From: Flavobacteriales bacterium
Lineage (GTDB): Bacteria; Bacteroidota; Bacteroidia; Flavobacteriales; Flavobacteriaceae
DNA: 37,599 nucleotides
NCBI GenBank assembly: GCA_017302935.1
Contig: JAFLBT010000013.1
Coordinates: 1-37,599 of the forward strand
Direction of reading: 5' to 3'
Positions 22,946 to 31,311 of the stretch are shown one piece after another (position 1 is the stretch's first letter; each line of letters opens with the position of its first letter). The notes below the pieces were generated by a model. It was not told where the DNA came from, ran no database searches, and saw only the letters and a list, made by a program, of their open reading frames with translations. A program made the translations under genes and the position numbers.

Positions 22946-25225
22946 ATGACACAGAAAAAAAATAACGTAACGAAAGATATTCACTACTATCAAAAAAAGT
23001 TTTGGAAACTATTTTTCTATGGTTTAGGTGGTATTTTTCTGTTTTTTGTATTTGCAAATTTTGGTTTGTTTGGCTCGATGCCAAGTTTTGACGAATTAGA
23101 AAATCCTGATTCTAATCTTGCGACAGAAATTATTTCTTCAGACGGTGTTATTTTAGGAAAATTTTACAGAGAAAACCGTTCTCCTGTTAAATATGAAGAT
23201 TTGCCAAAACATTTAGTGGATGCATTAGTAGCAACTGAAGACGAACGTTTTTATGAACATTCCGGAATTGATGCCCGAAGAACTTTTGGTGCCGCTCTTA
23301 AATTAGGTGCAGATGGTGGAGCAAGTACCATTTCTCAACAATTGGCCAAACTTTTATTTCATGGTGAAGGTTCTCGATTCATTCTGTTTAGAATGGTTCA
23401 AAAAGTGAAAGAATGGATTATTGCCACTAAATTAGAACGTCAATACACTAAAAATGAAATCATTGCACTTTATCTGAATCGTGCTGATTTTGTGAATACC
23501 GCAGTTGGAATTCGCTCAGCGGCGAAAGTGTATTTCGGAAAAGAACCACGAGATTTAACCATTGAAGAAAGTGCTTTATTGGTTGGAATGTTGAAAAATC
23601 CTTCCCTTTATAATCCTGTTAGAGAAAAAAGGAAACAGTTGGTTTTTGACAGACGTAATACAGTTTTGGCTCAAATGGTTCGAAATAATTTTTTAGAACC
23701 GGAAGCGAAGAAAATTTTAGAAAAAAAACCAATTGTTCTAGATTTTAATCCGGAAAGCCATACGGACGGAATTGCGACCTATTTCAGAGAATACCTAAGA
23801 GATTACATGAAAAAATGGGTAAAAGAAAATAAAAAACCCGATGGTACTGAATACAACATTTACAATGATGGTTTAAAAATTTATACTACCATTGATTCCC
23901 GAATGCAAAAATATGCAGAGGAAGCTGTTGATGAACATTTAAAAAATCTTCAATCAGAATTTTTTAAAGCTCAGAAAAACAATAAAAACGCTCCTTTTTC
24001 AAAAATTAATGAAGAAGAAACCGACAAGTTGATGAAAAGAGCAATGAAAAATTCTGAGCGTTGGCGAATGATGAAAGCTCAAGATAAAAGTGAGGAAGAC
24101 ATTATCAAATCGTTTGACGTCAAAACAGACATGCGTATTTTTACATGGAAAGGTGAACGAGATACCATTATGACACCTATGGATTCCATTCGGTATTACA
24201 AGCATTTTTTGCGTAGTGGAATGATTTCAATGGAACCTCAAACCGGACATGTAAAAGCGTGGGTGGGCGGAATCAACTACAAACATTTTCAATATGACCA
24301 TGCCGGACAAGGAGCCAGACAAGTAGGTTCTACTTTTAAACCGTTTGTATATGCTACCGCCATTGAACAACTGAATATGTCTCCATGTGATTCAATCATC
24401 GATTCACCCTTTACAATTCCAAGAGGAAGACATAATGTTACTGAATCTTGGACACCACGAAATTCTGATGGGAAATACCGCGGTATGATTAATTTAAAAA
24501 GAGCGTTGGCTAATTCTGTTAATACGGTTTCTGCCAAATTAATTGACCGAACCGGACCAAAAGCCGTGGTCGATTTAACACATCGATTAGGAGTTACTTC
24601 CTCTATTCCTGAACAACCGGCAATTTGTTTAGGTGCAGTTGAAATTACCGTTCAAGAAATGGTAGCTGCTTTTAGCACATTTGCCAACAAAGGTATTTAC
24701 ATCAAACCTCAATTGATAACCCGAATTGAAGACAAAAACGGAAATATCATATTTGAAGCCATTCCGGAAAGTCATGATGTATTGAGTCAAGACATTGCTT
24801 ATGCAGTTGTAAAATTAATGGAAGGTGTTACTGAAGATGGTACCGGAACCCGTTTAAGATGGGGTGGTGCCGGATTTACAAAATATGGTTACCAGTTTAC
24901 CAACCCTATAGCCGGAAAAACCGGAACCACTCAAAACAATTCGGATGGTTGGTTTATGGGGTTTGTACCAAATCTTTGTACAGGAGTTTGGGTTGGCTGC
25001 GAAGACCGTGCCGCCCGATTCAGAAGTACCGCTATGGGACAAGGAGCAACAATGGCTTTACCTATTTGGGGACTCTACATGGACAAATGTTACAAAGACG
25101 ACAAGCTCAACGTATCGAAAGAACCTTTTGAACGTCCGGAAAATATCACCGTTAAAGTAGATTGCTGGAAAGCCATAAAAGACACACTTGACTTTGATCA
25201 AGATGTGGAAGAGTTTAATTTTTAA
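22946..25225 (+). CDS. Class A penicillin-binding protein (PBP1A type), bifunctional
   Basis: This enzyme builds peptidoglycan with an N-terminal glycosyltransferase and a C-terminal transpeptidase outside the inner membrane. The start is ATG 22946, which has a clear AAGGAG upstream; the TTG at 22928 lies inside gldH. The 759 residues have one membrane anchor (about 23-46) and the glycosyltransferase motifs EDERFYEHSGID, GGASTISQQLAK and KVKEWIIATKLERQYTKNEI. The penicillin-binding motifs are S462-T-F-K (GSTFKPF), SVN (ANSVNTVSA) and KTGTT. It closes the ricT-gldH operon, and a terminator overlapping the scoA promoter follows. Confidence 0.95.
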   Translation: MTQKKNNVTKDIHYYQKKFWKLFFYGLGGIFLFFVFANFGLFGSMPSFDELENPDSNLATEIISSDGVILGKFYRENRSPVKYEDLPKHLVDALVATEDERFYEHSGIDARRTFGAALKLGADGGASTISQQLAKLLFHGEGSRFILFRMVQKVKEWIIATKLERQYTKNEIIALYLNRADFVNTAVGIRSAAKVYFGKEPRDLTIEESALLVGMLKNPSLYNPVREKRKQLVFDRRNTVLAQMVRNNFLEPEAKKILEKKPIVLDFNPESHTDGIATYFREYLRDYMKKWVKENKKPDGTEYNIYNDGLKIYTTIDSRMQKYAEEAVDEHLKNLQSEFFKAQKNNKNAPFSKINEEETDKLMKRAMKNSERWRMMKAQDKSEEDIIKSFDVKTDMRIFTWKGERDTIMTPMDSIRYYKHFLRSGMISMEPQTGHVKAWVGGINYKHFQYDHAGQGARQVGSTFKPFVYATAIEQLNMSPCDSIIDSPFTIPRGRHNVTESWTPRNSDGKYRGMINLKRALANSVNTVSAKLIDRTGPKAVVDLTHRLGVTSSIPEQPAICLGAVEITVQEMVAAFSTFANKGIYIKPQLITRIEDKNGNIIFEAIPESHDVLSQDIAYAVVKLMEGVTEDGTGTRLRWGGAGFTKYGYQFTNPIAGKTGTTQNNSDGWFMGFVPNLCTGVWVGCEDRAARFRSTAMGQGATMALPIWGLYMDKCYKDDKLNVSKEPFERPENITVKVDCWKAIKDTLDFDQDVEEFNF

Positions 25226-25253
25226 GTTAATTTATAAATGTAAATAATAAAAG

Positions 25254-25282
25254 AATGGACTTTGCAAAAAGCCCATTTTTTT
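25254..25282 (+). terminator. Rho-independent terminator of the ricT-gldH-PBP operon
   Basis: AATGGACTTT (25254-25263) pairs with AAAGCCCATT (25268-25277) with one mismatch and a 4-base loop; a run of seven T follows at 25276-25282. The scoA -33 box lies inside the stem-loop. It shows that the frame upstream of ATG 25315 is not coding. Confidence 0.65.
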
Positions 25283-25291
25283 ATACCTTTA
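25261..25291 (+). promoter_or_regulatory. Promoter of scoAB, overlapping the preceding terminator
   Basis: TTTG at 25261-25264 and TACCTTTA at 25284-25291 are 19 bases apart, close to the Bacteroidetes consensus except for the last base. The expected transcript starts near 25297, 18 bases before the scoA ATG. Confidence 0.5.
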
Positions 25292-25314
25292 AAATTCGAA
25301 AACAAATAAACAAT

Positions 25315-26013
25315 ATGATTACACGAAAAGTAAATTCTGTGCAAGAAGCTCTTGTTGGAATTACCGATAATATGACCATTATGCTTGGAGGTTTTGGCCT
25401 TTGTGGCATTCCGGAAAACAGCATTGCTGAGCTGGTTAAGATGAATATAGCCAACCTAACCTGTATTTCGAACAATGCCGGAGTAGATGATTTTGGATTG
25501 GGCTTGTTGCTTCAAAAAAAGCAAATCAAAAAAATGATTTCTTCCTACGTGGGTGAAAATGCTGAATTTGAACGTCAAATGTTGTCAGGAGAATTAGAAG
25601 TTGAATTAACTCCACAAGGAACATTAGCCGAAAAATGCAGAGCAGCTCAACACGGAATTCCAGCCTTTTTTACACCTGCCGGATACGGAACCGAAGTAGC
25701 TGTAGGAAAAGAAACCCGCGAATTCAATGGCAAAATGTATGTGATGGAAGAAGCATACAAAGCCGATTTTGCGATTGTAAAAGCATGGAAAGGCGACGAA
25801 GCTGGAAACTTAATCTTTAAAGGAACCGCCCGTAATTTTAATTCGTGTATGGCGGGAGCTGCCAAAATTACAATTGCTGAAGTAGAAGAATTAGTGCCTG
25901 CCGGAACATTAGACCCCAATCAAATTCACATTCCGGGAATCATGATCAATCGTATTTTTCAAGGTGAGAAATATGAAAAAAGAATTGAACAAAGAACGGT
26001 TAGACAGAAATAA
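25315..26013 (+). CDS. scoA: 3-oxoacid CoA-transferase subunit A (SCOT alpha)
   Basis: With subunit B it moves CoA from succinyl-CoA to acetoacetate or another 3-oxo acid, allowing use of ketone bodies or branched-chain breakdown products. I chose ATG 25315 ([16 protein letters not shown]), giving 232 residues, the normal family length. An earlier ATG at 25255 would translate the terminator. The family signature [13 protein letters not shown] is followed by [15 protein letters not shown] and by [26 protein letters not shown] split across the middle. A 100-base gap filled by tandem repeats separates it from scoB, unusual for subunits normally read from touching genes. Confidence 0.93.
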   Translation: MITRKVNSVQEALVGITDNMTIMLGGFGLCGIPENSIAELVKMNIANLTCISNNAGVDDFGLGLLLQKKQIKKMISSYVGENAEFERQMLSGELEVELTPQGTLAEKCRAAQHGIPAFFTPAGYGTEVAVGKETREFNGKMYVMEEAYKADFAIVKAWKGDEAGNLIFKGTARNFNSCMAGAAKITIAEVEELVPAGTLDPNQIHIPGIMINRIFQGEKYEKRIEQRTVRQK

Positions 26014-26031
26014 TGTGCCAATGAAACAATT

Positions 26032-26111
26032 TGTCAATTAGACAATTAATTGACATCTATCCAAATTGACACATTGACTAATTGACACATTAAACAATTG
26101 ACACATTAAAA
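26032..26111. repeat. 16-bp tandem repeat with inverted start, between scoA and scoB
   Basis: Units start at 26048, 26064, 26080 and 26096, each 16 bases and each beginning AATTGACA. The last three share AATTGACACATT. To the left, TGTCAATTAGACA (26032-26044) is the reverse complement of TGACTAATTGACA (26075-26087) apart from one base, so the block can fold on itself. It ends 2 bases before the scoB ATG at 26114. It has no coding potential, and there is no spacer variation of the CRISPR kind. Confidence 0.75.
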
Positions 26112-26113
26112 AA

Positions 26114-26773
26114 ATGGCCTTAGATAAAAATCAAATTGCAAAACGCATTGCAAAAGAAGTAAAAGACGGTTACTACGTAAACTTAGGAATCGGTATTCCT
26201 ACATTGGTTGCTAACTTTGTCCGTACCGATATTTCAGTTGAATTTCAAAGTGAAAATGGCGTGCTTGGCATGGGTCCATTTCCATTTGAAGGAGAAGAAG
26301 ATGCAGACATTATCAACGCAGGAAAACAAACTATTACTACGTTACCCGGAGCTTCCTTTTTTGACTCCGCTTTTAGTTTTGGAATGATACGTAGCAAAAA
26401 AGTTGACTTAACGATTTTAGGTGCGATGGAAGTTTCTGAAAACGGCGATATTGCCAATTGGAAAATCCCCGGAAAAATGGTAAAAGGAATGGGTGGAGCA
26501 ATGGATTTAGTTGCTTCGGCAGAAAACATCATTGTTGCCATGATGCACGTGAACAAAGCCGGCGAATCAAAAGTGCTAAAAAATTGTACTTTACCATTAA
26601 CTGGTGTAGGTTGCGTTAAAAAAATTGTCACCGAATTAGCCGTGATGGATGTTACCCCAAATGGATTCAAACTTCTTGAAAGAGCTCCCGGTGTTTCTGT
26701 AGAAGAAATCATCAAAGCCACAGAAGGAACATTAATTGTGGATGGAGAAATTCCGGAAATGGTTTTGGATTAA
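26114..26773 (+). CDS. scoB: 3-oxoacid CoA-transferase subunit B (SCOT beta)
   Basis: This is the catalytic subunit of the CoA transferase. The 219 residues contain the glycine loop NLGIGIPTLVANF and the active-site glutamate E47 in FQSENGVLGMGP, which forms the acyl-CoA intermediate. GGAMDLVASAEN lies further on. The length is normal. The start is directly preceded by the tandem repeat block, which leaves no recognisable ribosome site beyond the A-run before ATG. Confidence 0.94.
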   Translation: MALDKNQIAKRIAKEVKDGYYVNLGIGIPTLVANFVRTDISVEFQSENGVLGMGPFPFEGEEDADIINAGKQTITTLPGASFFDSAFSFGMIRSKKVDLTILGAMEVSENGDIANWKIPGKMVKGMGGAMDLVASAENIIVAMMHVNKAGESKVLKNCTLPLTGVGCVKKIVTELAVMDVTPNGFKLLERAPGVSVEEIIKATEGTLIVDGEIPEMVLD

Positions 26774-26790
26774 CTACTAAGAAATAATAA

Positions 26791-27849
26791 ATGAAAAAAA
26801 TCCTATTCCTATTTATCTTGAATTTTTACAATGGATTTTCACAAGAATATATACTAGAAGATGAAGTTTTAAAAGGGAAACCTAAATCGATTGAACTAAC
26901 TGTTTCAAGTGAAAATTCGAATGAAATTCCAATAGAATCGAAAACGTTTGATGAAAAAGGAAGGATAATTTTATTCAAGAAATTTTACAACAATCGTATT
27001 CATACTCAAGAGAGAACAAAATATACCAAAAATCAAATCATTACAGAATTATGTGATGGATGTTATGATTTAGACAAAGAATTTGCGGAATTTTCAATTA
27101 AAGAAAATCTAAAGAATCCATATTCAGGATATTTAACTGCCGACCCCAGAAGAACATTTAAAACAATCAAAACAACTGACAAAAAAGGAAATGTAATTTT
27201 ATCTAACACTTACAATCCGGAAGGTTATTTAATTTGGGAAAAAAGATATACTTACGATAAAAACACTAACCTTTTATTTACTGAAACTTTTGATGACGAA
27301 GGTAAAAAAGAAAAAGAATATTTTAAAAACACTTATGATTCAAAAGGCTTATTAATCGAATCAATTAACGTAACAGATCATCATGATACTAAAACAGCAT
27401 ATGAGTACGATAAACAGAATCGAAAAATAATTGAAAAAGTTTGGCAAAATAAAAAACTAAACGTATATAAATTTGAATATCTAACCATAAAAGACACATC
27501 TAAGGTTTTGAAATATTACAAAAATCTTGATGATAACTCTTTTAAATTAGGCACTTCTGAAGTTACTTATGTTGAAAATAACACTAAAATTAAAAAAGTA
27601 ACTGGTATTTATAATGGTAATATAAACTACACCCGTTATTTTGTTTATGATGCTCAAAACAAACTCATTTCTAAAACCTATTATAACGAGAAAAACGAAC
27701 TTCGAACAGAAACAAAAATTAGTTATGATCAAATGGGAAATTGGATTGAAATGAATGTTTCAAATTTAATGAATGTTAGTTATAACGGAGGAGAATTAAA
27801 GCCTGAATGGAGAAGAAATAAATATATTAGAAAAATTCAATATAATTAA
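26791..27849 (+). CDS. Exported protein with YD-like repeats, function unknown
   Basis: I do not recognise a named family. The 352 residues begin with a signal peptide (MKKILFLFILNFYNGFSQ). The rest is built of degenerate units of about 20-25 residues of the form 'Y-(N/D)-x-(E/K/Q)-G/N-x-L-I-x-(E/K)-x-x-Y', for example YNPEGYLIWEKRYTYD, YDSKGLLIESINVT, YDKQNRKIIEKVW and YDAQNKLISKTYYN. This resembles the YD/RHS beta-strand repeat and toxin-antitoxin-like MORN/YD proteins common in Bacteroidetes, but no core or toxin domain is visible. A CDGC pair occurs near residue 92. It is more lysine- and asparagine-rich than its neighbours. It sits 17 bases after scoB and is convergent with the next gene. 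Confidence 0.7.
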   Translation: MKKILFLFILNFYNGFSQEYILEDEVLKGKPKSIELTVSSENSNEIPIESKTFDEKGRIILFKKFYNNRIHTQERTKYTKNQIITELCDGCYDLDKEFAEFSIKENLKNPYSGYLTADPRRTFKTIKTTDKKGNVILSNTYNPEGYLIWEKRYTYDKNTNLLFTETFDDEGKKEKEYFKNTYDSKGLLIESINVTDHHDTKTAYEYDKQNRKIIEKVWQNKKLNVYKFEYLTIKDTSKVLKYYKNLDDNSFKLGTSEVTYVENNTKIKKVTGIYNGNINYTRYFVYDAQNKLISKTYYNEKNELRTETKISYDQMGNWIEMNVSNLMNVSYNGGELKPEWRRNKYIRKIQYN

Positions 27850-27873
27850 ATTCTTGATAATCGAAATTAATGA

Positions 27874-28263
27874 TTATTTATTCAAATACCCCAACAAAAC
27901 CTCATTGGCATTTCCAAAAGTAGGAGGTTGATCGGTGACACTTACTGCTCGTTTTTTGTTTAATTTATAGGTCAAATCAAATTCTGTTGTAAATAGAATA
28001 ACCGATAAAAACGGATTATTGATAAAAGGAAGCAAACGTTCAAAAGCACTATCAATAGTATGAATTTCAAACAATTCTTCTTTTTGAAAGCGGAATTTCA
28101 ATTCCAATTTTAATTCATTTTCATCTAAAACGGGACGAATAAAAATATTTTTTAGTTCAGTGTTGCCGATGGTTTTGGCAAAAGTAAGTTTGGCAAAAGT
28201 TCCATCAAAAAGACTTGCTTTAAATTGTTCATAAAACTCAGAAAATGTTGCAGTAAATAACAT
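27874..28263 (-). CDS. 129-residue protein resembling the N-terminal domain of Bacteroidetes SAM methyltransferases
   Basis: No function can be assigned with confidence. The pattern FxASLFDGTFAKLTFAKTIG, then LKNIFIRPV, LKLELKFRF, ILFTTEFDLTYKLNKKRAVSV resembles, from memory, the leading domain of a class I SAM-dependent methyltransferase found in many Bacteroidetes. In those proteins the domain is followed by a longer catalytic part. Here the protein ends at residue 129 (GYLNK) and the next gene is convergent 24 bases away, so no methyltransferase domain remains. It starts 10 bases after the ABC gene on the same strand and is probably in that operon. It could be an intact stand-alone protein or a remnant. 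Confidence 0.6.
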   Translation of the reverse strand: MLFTATFSEFYEQFKASLFDGTFAKLTFAKTIGNTELKNIFIRPVLDENELKLELKFRFQKEELFEIHTIDSAFERLLPFINNPFLSVILFTTEFDLTYKLNKKRAVSVTDQPPTFGNANEVLLGYLNK

Positions 28264-28273
28264 ATTTTATTTT

Positions 28274-29968
28274 TTATCCTTTCGGAATAGCATCAATTAA
28301 TTTTTTGGTATAATCACTTTTCGGATTGGCATATAATTGATCTGCATCGGCGATTTCTTCCATTTTTCCTTTGTTCATGACTAAAACTTGGTCGCTCATG
28401 TATTTTACAACTGCCAAATCATGGGAAATAAAAATATACGTAAATCCGAAATTTTCTTTTAGTTCATTCAGTAAATTCAACACTTGAGCTTGAACAGATA
28501 TATCCAATGCCGAAACCGACTCGTCACAAACAATCAATTTAGGTTGTAAAGCAATGGTTCTTGCAATCCCAATGCGTTGCCGTTGACCACCTGAAAATTC
28601 GTGCGGATAACGGTTAAAAAAAGCCTCGCCCAACCCTACTCTTTCCAAAATCTCGATGGTTTTTGCTTTTCGTTCAGAATCGTTTTTATACAAACCATGC
28701 ACCTTCATGGGTTCCATAATCGCTTTTCCAACCGGAATTCTTGGGTTTAAAGACGAATATGGATCTTGAAAAATAAGCTGAATTTCTTTTCTAAGTTTTC
28801 TAATTTCGTCTTTGCTGAGTTTTGTAATGTCGTTTCCTTTATAAAAAATTTGTCCGGCAGTTGCTTTATCCAATTGCAAAATGGCGTTTCCTAAGGTTGA
28901 TTTTCCACAGCCGGATTCGCCCACCAAACCAACTGTTTCGCCTTCATAAATTTTAAAACTCACATCATCAACCGCTTTAAAAGATAACTTTTTTCCAAAT
29001 AAACCAACAGTAGAAAGATATTCTTTTTCTACATTTTTTACTTCCAAAATTGGCTGTTGTGCATATAATTTCTCTTGATTTTCTTTTCTTTCTTCGGAAG
29101 AAACAATTTCGTTTGAAACCGAATTATTCAAAAAATCCTGAATTGTTGGCAATCGTTTTAATCTAAAATCCAACGAAGGTCTAGAGGCTATCAATGCTTT
29201 GGTATATTTGTGCTGCGGCTTTTCAAAAATAGCTTTGGCGAATCCTTGTTCAACAATCTCGCCTTTATACATTACCAATACGCGGTTGGCAATTTCTGAA
29301 ACCAACGACAAATCATGCGAAATAAACAAAATACTCATCTTGGTTTCTTGTTGCAAATCCTTCAACAATTGAATAATTTCCTTTTGAACGGTTACGTCTA
29401 AAGCAGTTGTGGGTTCGTCAGCAATCAAAATTTTTGGTTTGCAGGCAATCGCCATCGCAATCATTACACGTTGTTTTTGACCACCTGAAATTTGATGAGG
29501 ATATTTATTAAAGAGTTCTTCCGGGTTGGGTAATTTTACTTTTTCAAATAATGAAAGTACTTCTGCTTTTATTTCTTTGTTTGATAACTCAGTATGTCTT
29601 TCTAAAATTTCGGCTACTTGAAAACCGCATTTCAACGATGGATTCAATGAACTCATTGGTTCCTGAAAAATCATAGCAATTTCGTTTCCTCTTATTTTTT
29701 GAAATTCCTTATCGGATAAATTCGTGATTTCTTTTCCATTAAAAACAATTGAACCGCTATTGATAGAAGAAATTCTTTTTGGCAACAATCCCATAATCGC
29801 CAATGATGAAACTGATTTTCCTGAACCGGATTCACCAACCACACCTAAAATTTCATTTGAATTCAGTTGAAAATCAATTCCATGAATAACGGGAATATAG
29901 CTTTTCTCTCGCAAAAAAGAAATTCCAAGTTGACGTACTTCTAACAATGGAAAAGACAAATCTGCCAT
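28274..29968 (-). CDS. Fused double ABC ATPase of the oligopeptide/dipeptide (Dpp/Opp/Yej) type
   Basis: It provides the ATPase pair of an uptake transporter for peptides or related compounds. The 564 residues hold two full ABC modules. The first has Walker A GESGSGKS (45-52), signature SGGQKQR and Walker B ILIADEPTTALD. The second has Walker A GESGCGKST, signature SGGQRQR and VCDESVSALD. The first module ends with the peptide-transporter oligopeptide tail (HKYTKALIASRPSLDFR). This fused form is like YejF/GsiA. No permease or binding-protein gene is in the window, so partners must lie elsewhere. The start overlaps the exonuclease stop by one base. Confidence 0.93.
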   Translation of the reverse strand: MADLSFPLLEVRQLGISFLREKSYIPVIHGIDFQLNSNEILGVVGESGSGKSVSSLAIMGLLPKRISSINSGSIVFNGKEITNLSDKEFQKIRGNEIAMIFQEPMSSLNPSLKCGFQVAEILERHTELSNKEIKAEVLSLFEKVKLPNPEELFNKYPHQISGGQKQRVMIAMAIACKPKILIADEPTTALDVTVQKEIIQLLKDLQQETKMSILFISHDLSLVSEIANRVLVMYKGEIVEQGFAKAIFEKPQHKYTKALIASRPSLDFRLKRLPTIQDFLNNSVSNEIVSSEERKENQEKLYAQQPILEVKNVEKEYLSTVGLFGKKLSFKAVDDVSFKIYEGETVGLVGESGCGKSTLGNAILQLDKATAGQIFYKGNDITKLSKDEIRKLRKEIQLIFQDPYSSLNPRIPVGKAIMEPMKVHGLYKNDSERKAKTIEILERVGLGEAFFNRYPHEFSGGQRQRIGIARTIALQPKLIVCDESVSALDISVQAQVLNLLNELKENFGFTYIFISHDLAVVKYMSDQVLVMNKGKMEEIADADQLYANPKSDYTKKLIDAIPKG

Positions 29969-30681
29969 TAAATATGAATGATTTCTTCTTCAATTAATAA
30001 ATCTTCTCTTCTCATTCTCAAAAACAATTGAGCAACAGCAATGACATCTTTTTCACAATATGTTACTATTCGATCAATATCCTTATCAACATAATAAACA
30101 TAAGCCACTTCGCTACCGTCAATATCGTCTTTGGGAGAAGGAATATTTAACACTTTAGTCAATAATCGTAGGGAAGTATAATGTTTATAATCGCCAAATT
30201 TCCATAATTCCATTGTGTCGAAATGTGGAATTTCCCAAGGTTTTTTTCCAAATAAATTTAATTTGGCCGGTATTTCAATTTGATTGATAATCATCCTTCT
30301 TGCAATAAAAGGAAAATCAAATTCTTTGGCATTGTGTCCGCAAAGAATATGCTGAGGTAGATTAAAATGATTATTGATTAAATTACTAAACTCTTTTAAA
30401 ATCTTTTTTTCTTCACCATGAAAAGAGGTAACTCTAAAATTTCGAATGTCACCTTTTATCGTAAAATAGCCGACAGAAATACAAATGATTTTTCCAAATT
30501 CAGCCCAAATTCCAGCTCTATCATAAAACTCTTCGGGTGTAAATTCATCTTTTCGTTGATACTGTGTTTTCGATTCAAACAAATATTGTTTTTCTTCATC
30601 TAACAATTTAAAATTTTCTTGTTCCGGAACCGTTTCAATATCCAGAAATAAAATGTGGTCTAATTTAATTTTTTCGATCAT
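29968..30681 (-). CDS. Predicted PolB-type 3'-5' exonuclease domain protein
   Basis: This is a DEDD-superfamily 3'-5' exonuclease, probably acting on DNA or RNA in the cytosol. I chose ATG 30681 (MIEKIKLDHILFLDIETVP), giving 237 residues; upstream frame lies over a terminator for the DUF1573 gene. Catalytic residues visible are D14 and E16 (FLDIE), the HNAKEFDFPFIARRM motif, and the last aspartate in YCEKDVIAVAQLF. It matches the PolB-like family that stands alone, without a polymerase domain. It shares one base with the next gene, a fused ABC ATPase, with no obvious link in role. Confidence 0.85.
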   Translation of the reverse strand: MIEKIKLDHILFLDIETVPEQENFKLLDEEKQYLFESKTQYQRKDEFTPEEFYDRAGIWAEFGKIICISVGYFTIKGDIRNFRVTSFHGEEKKILKEFSNLINNHFNLPQHILCGHNAKEFDFPFIARRMIINQIEIPAKLNLFGKKPWEIPHFDTMELWKFGDYKHYTSLRLLTKVLNIPSPKDDIDGSEVAYVYYVDKDIDRIVTYCEKDVIAVAQLFLRMRREDLLIEEEIIHI

Positions 30682-30733
30682 GGCTTTAAATTTATTTATA
30701 AATATATAAAAAAATGATTTGAAAACATAATCC

Positions 30734-30760
30734 CAAAAAAAAACCACCATAAAGGTGGCT
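30734..30760 (-). terminator. Rho-independent terminator of the DUF1573 gene
   Basis: On the minus strand, AGCCACC pairs with GGTGGTT (7 bp including one G-T pair) around the loop TTTAT, followed by a run of T (30734-30743). It lies 31 bases after the stop of the DUF1573 gene and before the exonuclease start. Confidence 0.75.
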
Positions 30761-30790
30761 TAATCGAATTATAATTTAGTAAAACAAATT

Positions 30791-31243
30791 TTATTGATTA
30801 ACTTCAGGGTCAATTACTTTTCCTTTGATAGTTAATACTTTAGGCACTTCATTTTCGTTTAATGAAACGGTAACCGTTTTTGAAAATGCACCTGGTGATG
30901 CTGCATTATAAGTAGCAGTCACTGTAGCTTTTTCTCCAGGTTTTACCGGGGTTTTAGTATAATTTGTAGCTGTACAACCACAAGAAGCTTTTACATTAGT
31001 AATGATAACGGTTTGCTTAGTTGTATTTACAAAACTAAAATCGTGAGATACCGGTATTCCTTTTTTCAAATCACCAAAATCAAAAACTTCTTCTTTCCAT
31101 TTTACTGGAGTGGTTGGTTTTTGAGCGGGTGGTGTAGTAGTGATTGTTGGACCAACATCAGCTTTTTTCTCTTGAGCAGAAACTCCTACTGAAAAGAAAA
31201 GAGCAGCCGCAATTGTCAATAATGATACATTTAATGATTTCAT
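30791..31243 (-). CDS. Exported DUF1573-domain protein
   Basis: The molecular role is unknown. DUF1573 proteins are common in Bacteroidetes envelopes and have an Ig-like beta fold. The 150 residues begin with a signal peptide (SLLTIAAALFFSVGVSAQE). A Pro/Thr-rich linker follows (PTITTTPPAQKPTTPVK), then the DUF1573 signature: FDFGDLKKGIPVSHDFSFVNT, VKASCGCTATNYTKTPVKPGE and ISPGAF-like AASPGAFSKTVTV. The CGC pair may be redox-active or bind metal. It has its own -7 element and terminator. Phased TTGTTAAT repeats lie upstream, between it and the two-component genes. Confidence 0.85.
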   Translation of the reverse strand: MKSLNVSLLTIAAALFFSVGVSAQEKKADVGPTITTTPPAQKPTTPVKWKEEVFDFGDLKKGIPVSHDFSFVNTTKQTVIITNVKASCGCTATNYTKTPVKPGEKATVTATYNAASPGAFSKTVTVSLNENEVPKVLTIKGKVIDPEVNQ

Positions 31244-31284
31244 AAATATTATTTTTTAGTGTTTATTACTATTTTTGAACAGAA

Positions 31285-31292
31285 CAAATGTA
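31285..31292 (-). promoter_or_regulatory. -7 element for the DUF1573 gene
   Basis: On the minus strand this reads TACATTTG, an exact TAnnTTTG match, 41 bases before the ATG at 31243. A matching -33 TTTG is lacking; the phased repeats occupy that zone. Confidence 0.5.
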
Positions 31293-31311
31293 TCAATTCA
31301 TAATTTAGATT

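Noticed and set aside
25255-25314. 20-residue N-terminal extension of ScoA from ATG 25255
   Set aside because: This stretch is a terminator hairpin plus T-run and the scoA promoter; the family starts at MITRKV.
26032-26111. CRISPR array
   Set aside because: Units are 16 bases with no unique spacers and no cas genes in the window; it is a simple tandem repeat.
30682-30750. Longer N-terminus of the PolB-type exonuclease
   Set aside because: It overlaps the terminator of the DUF1573 gene, and the extra residues are not family-like.
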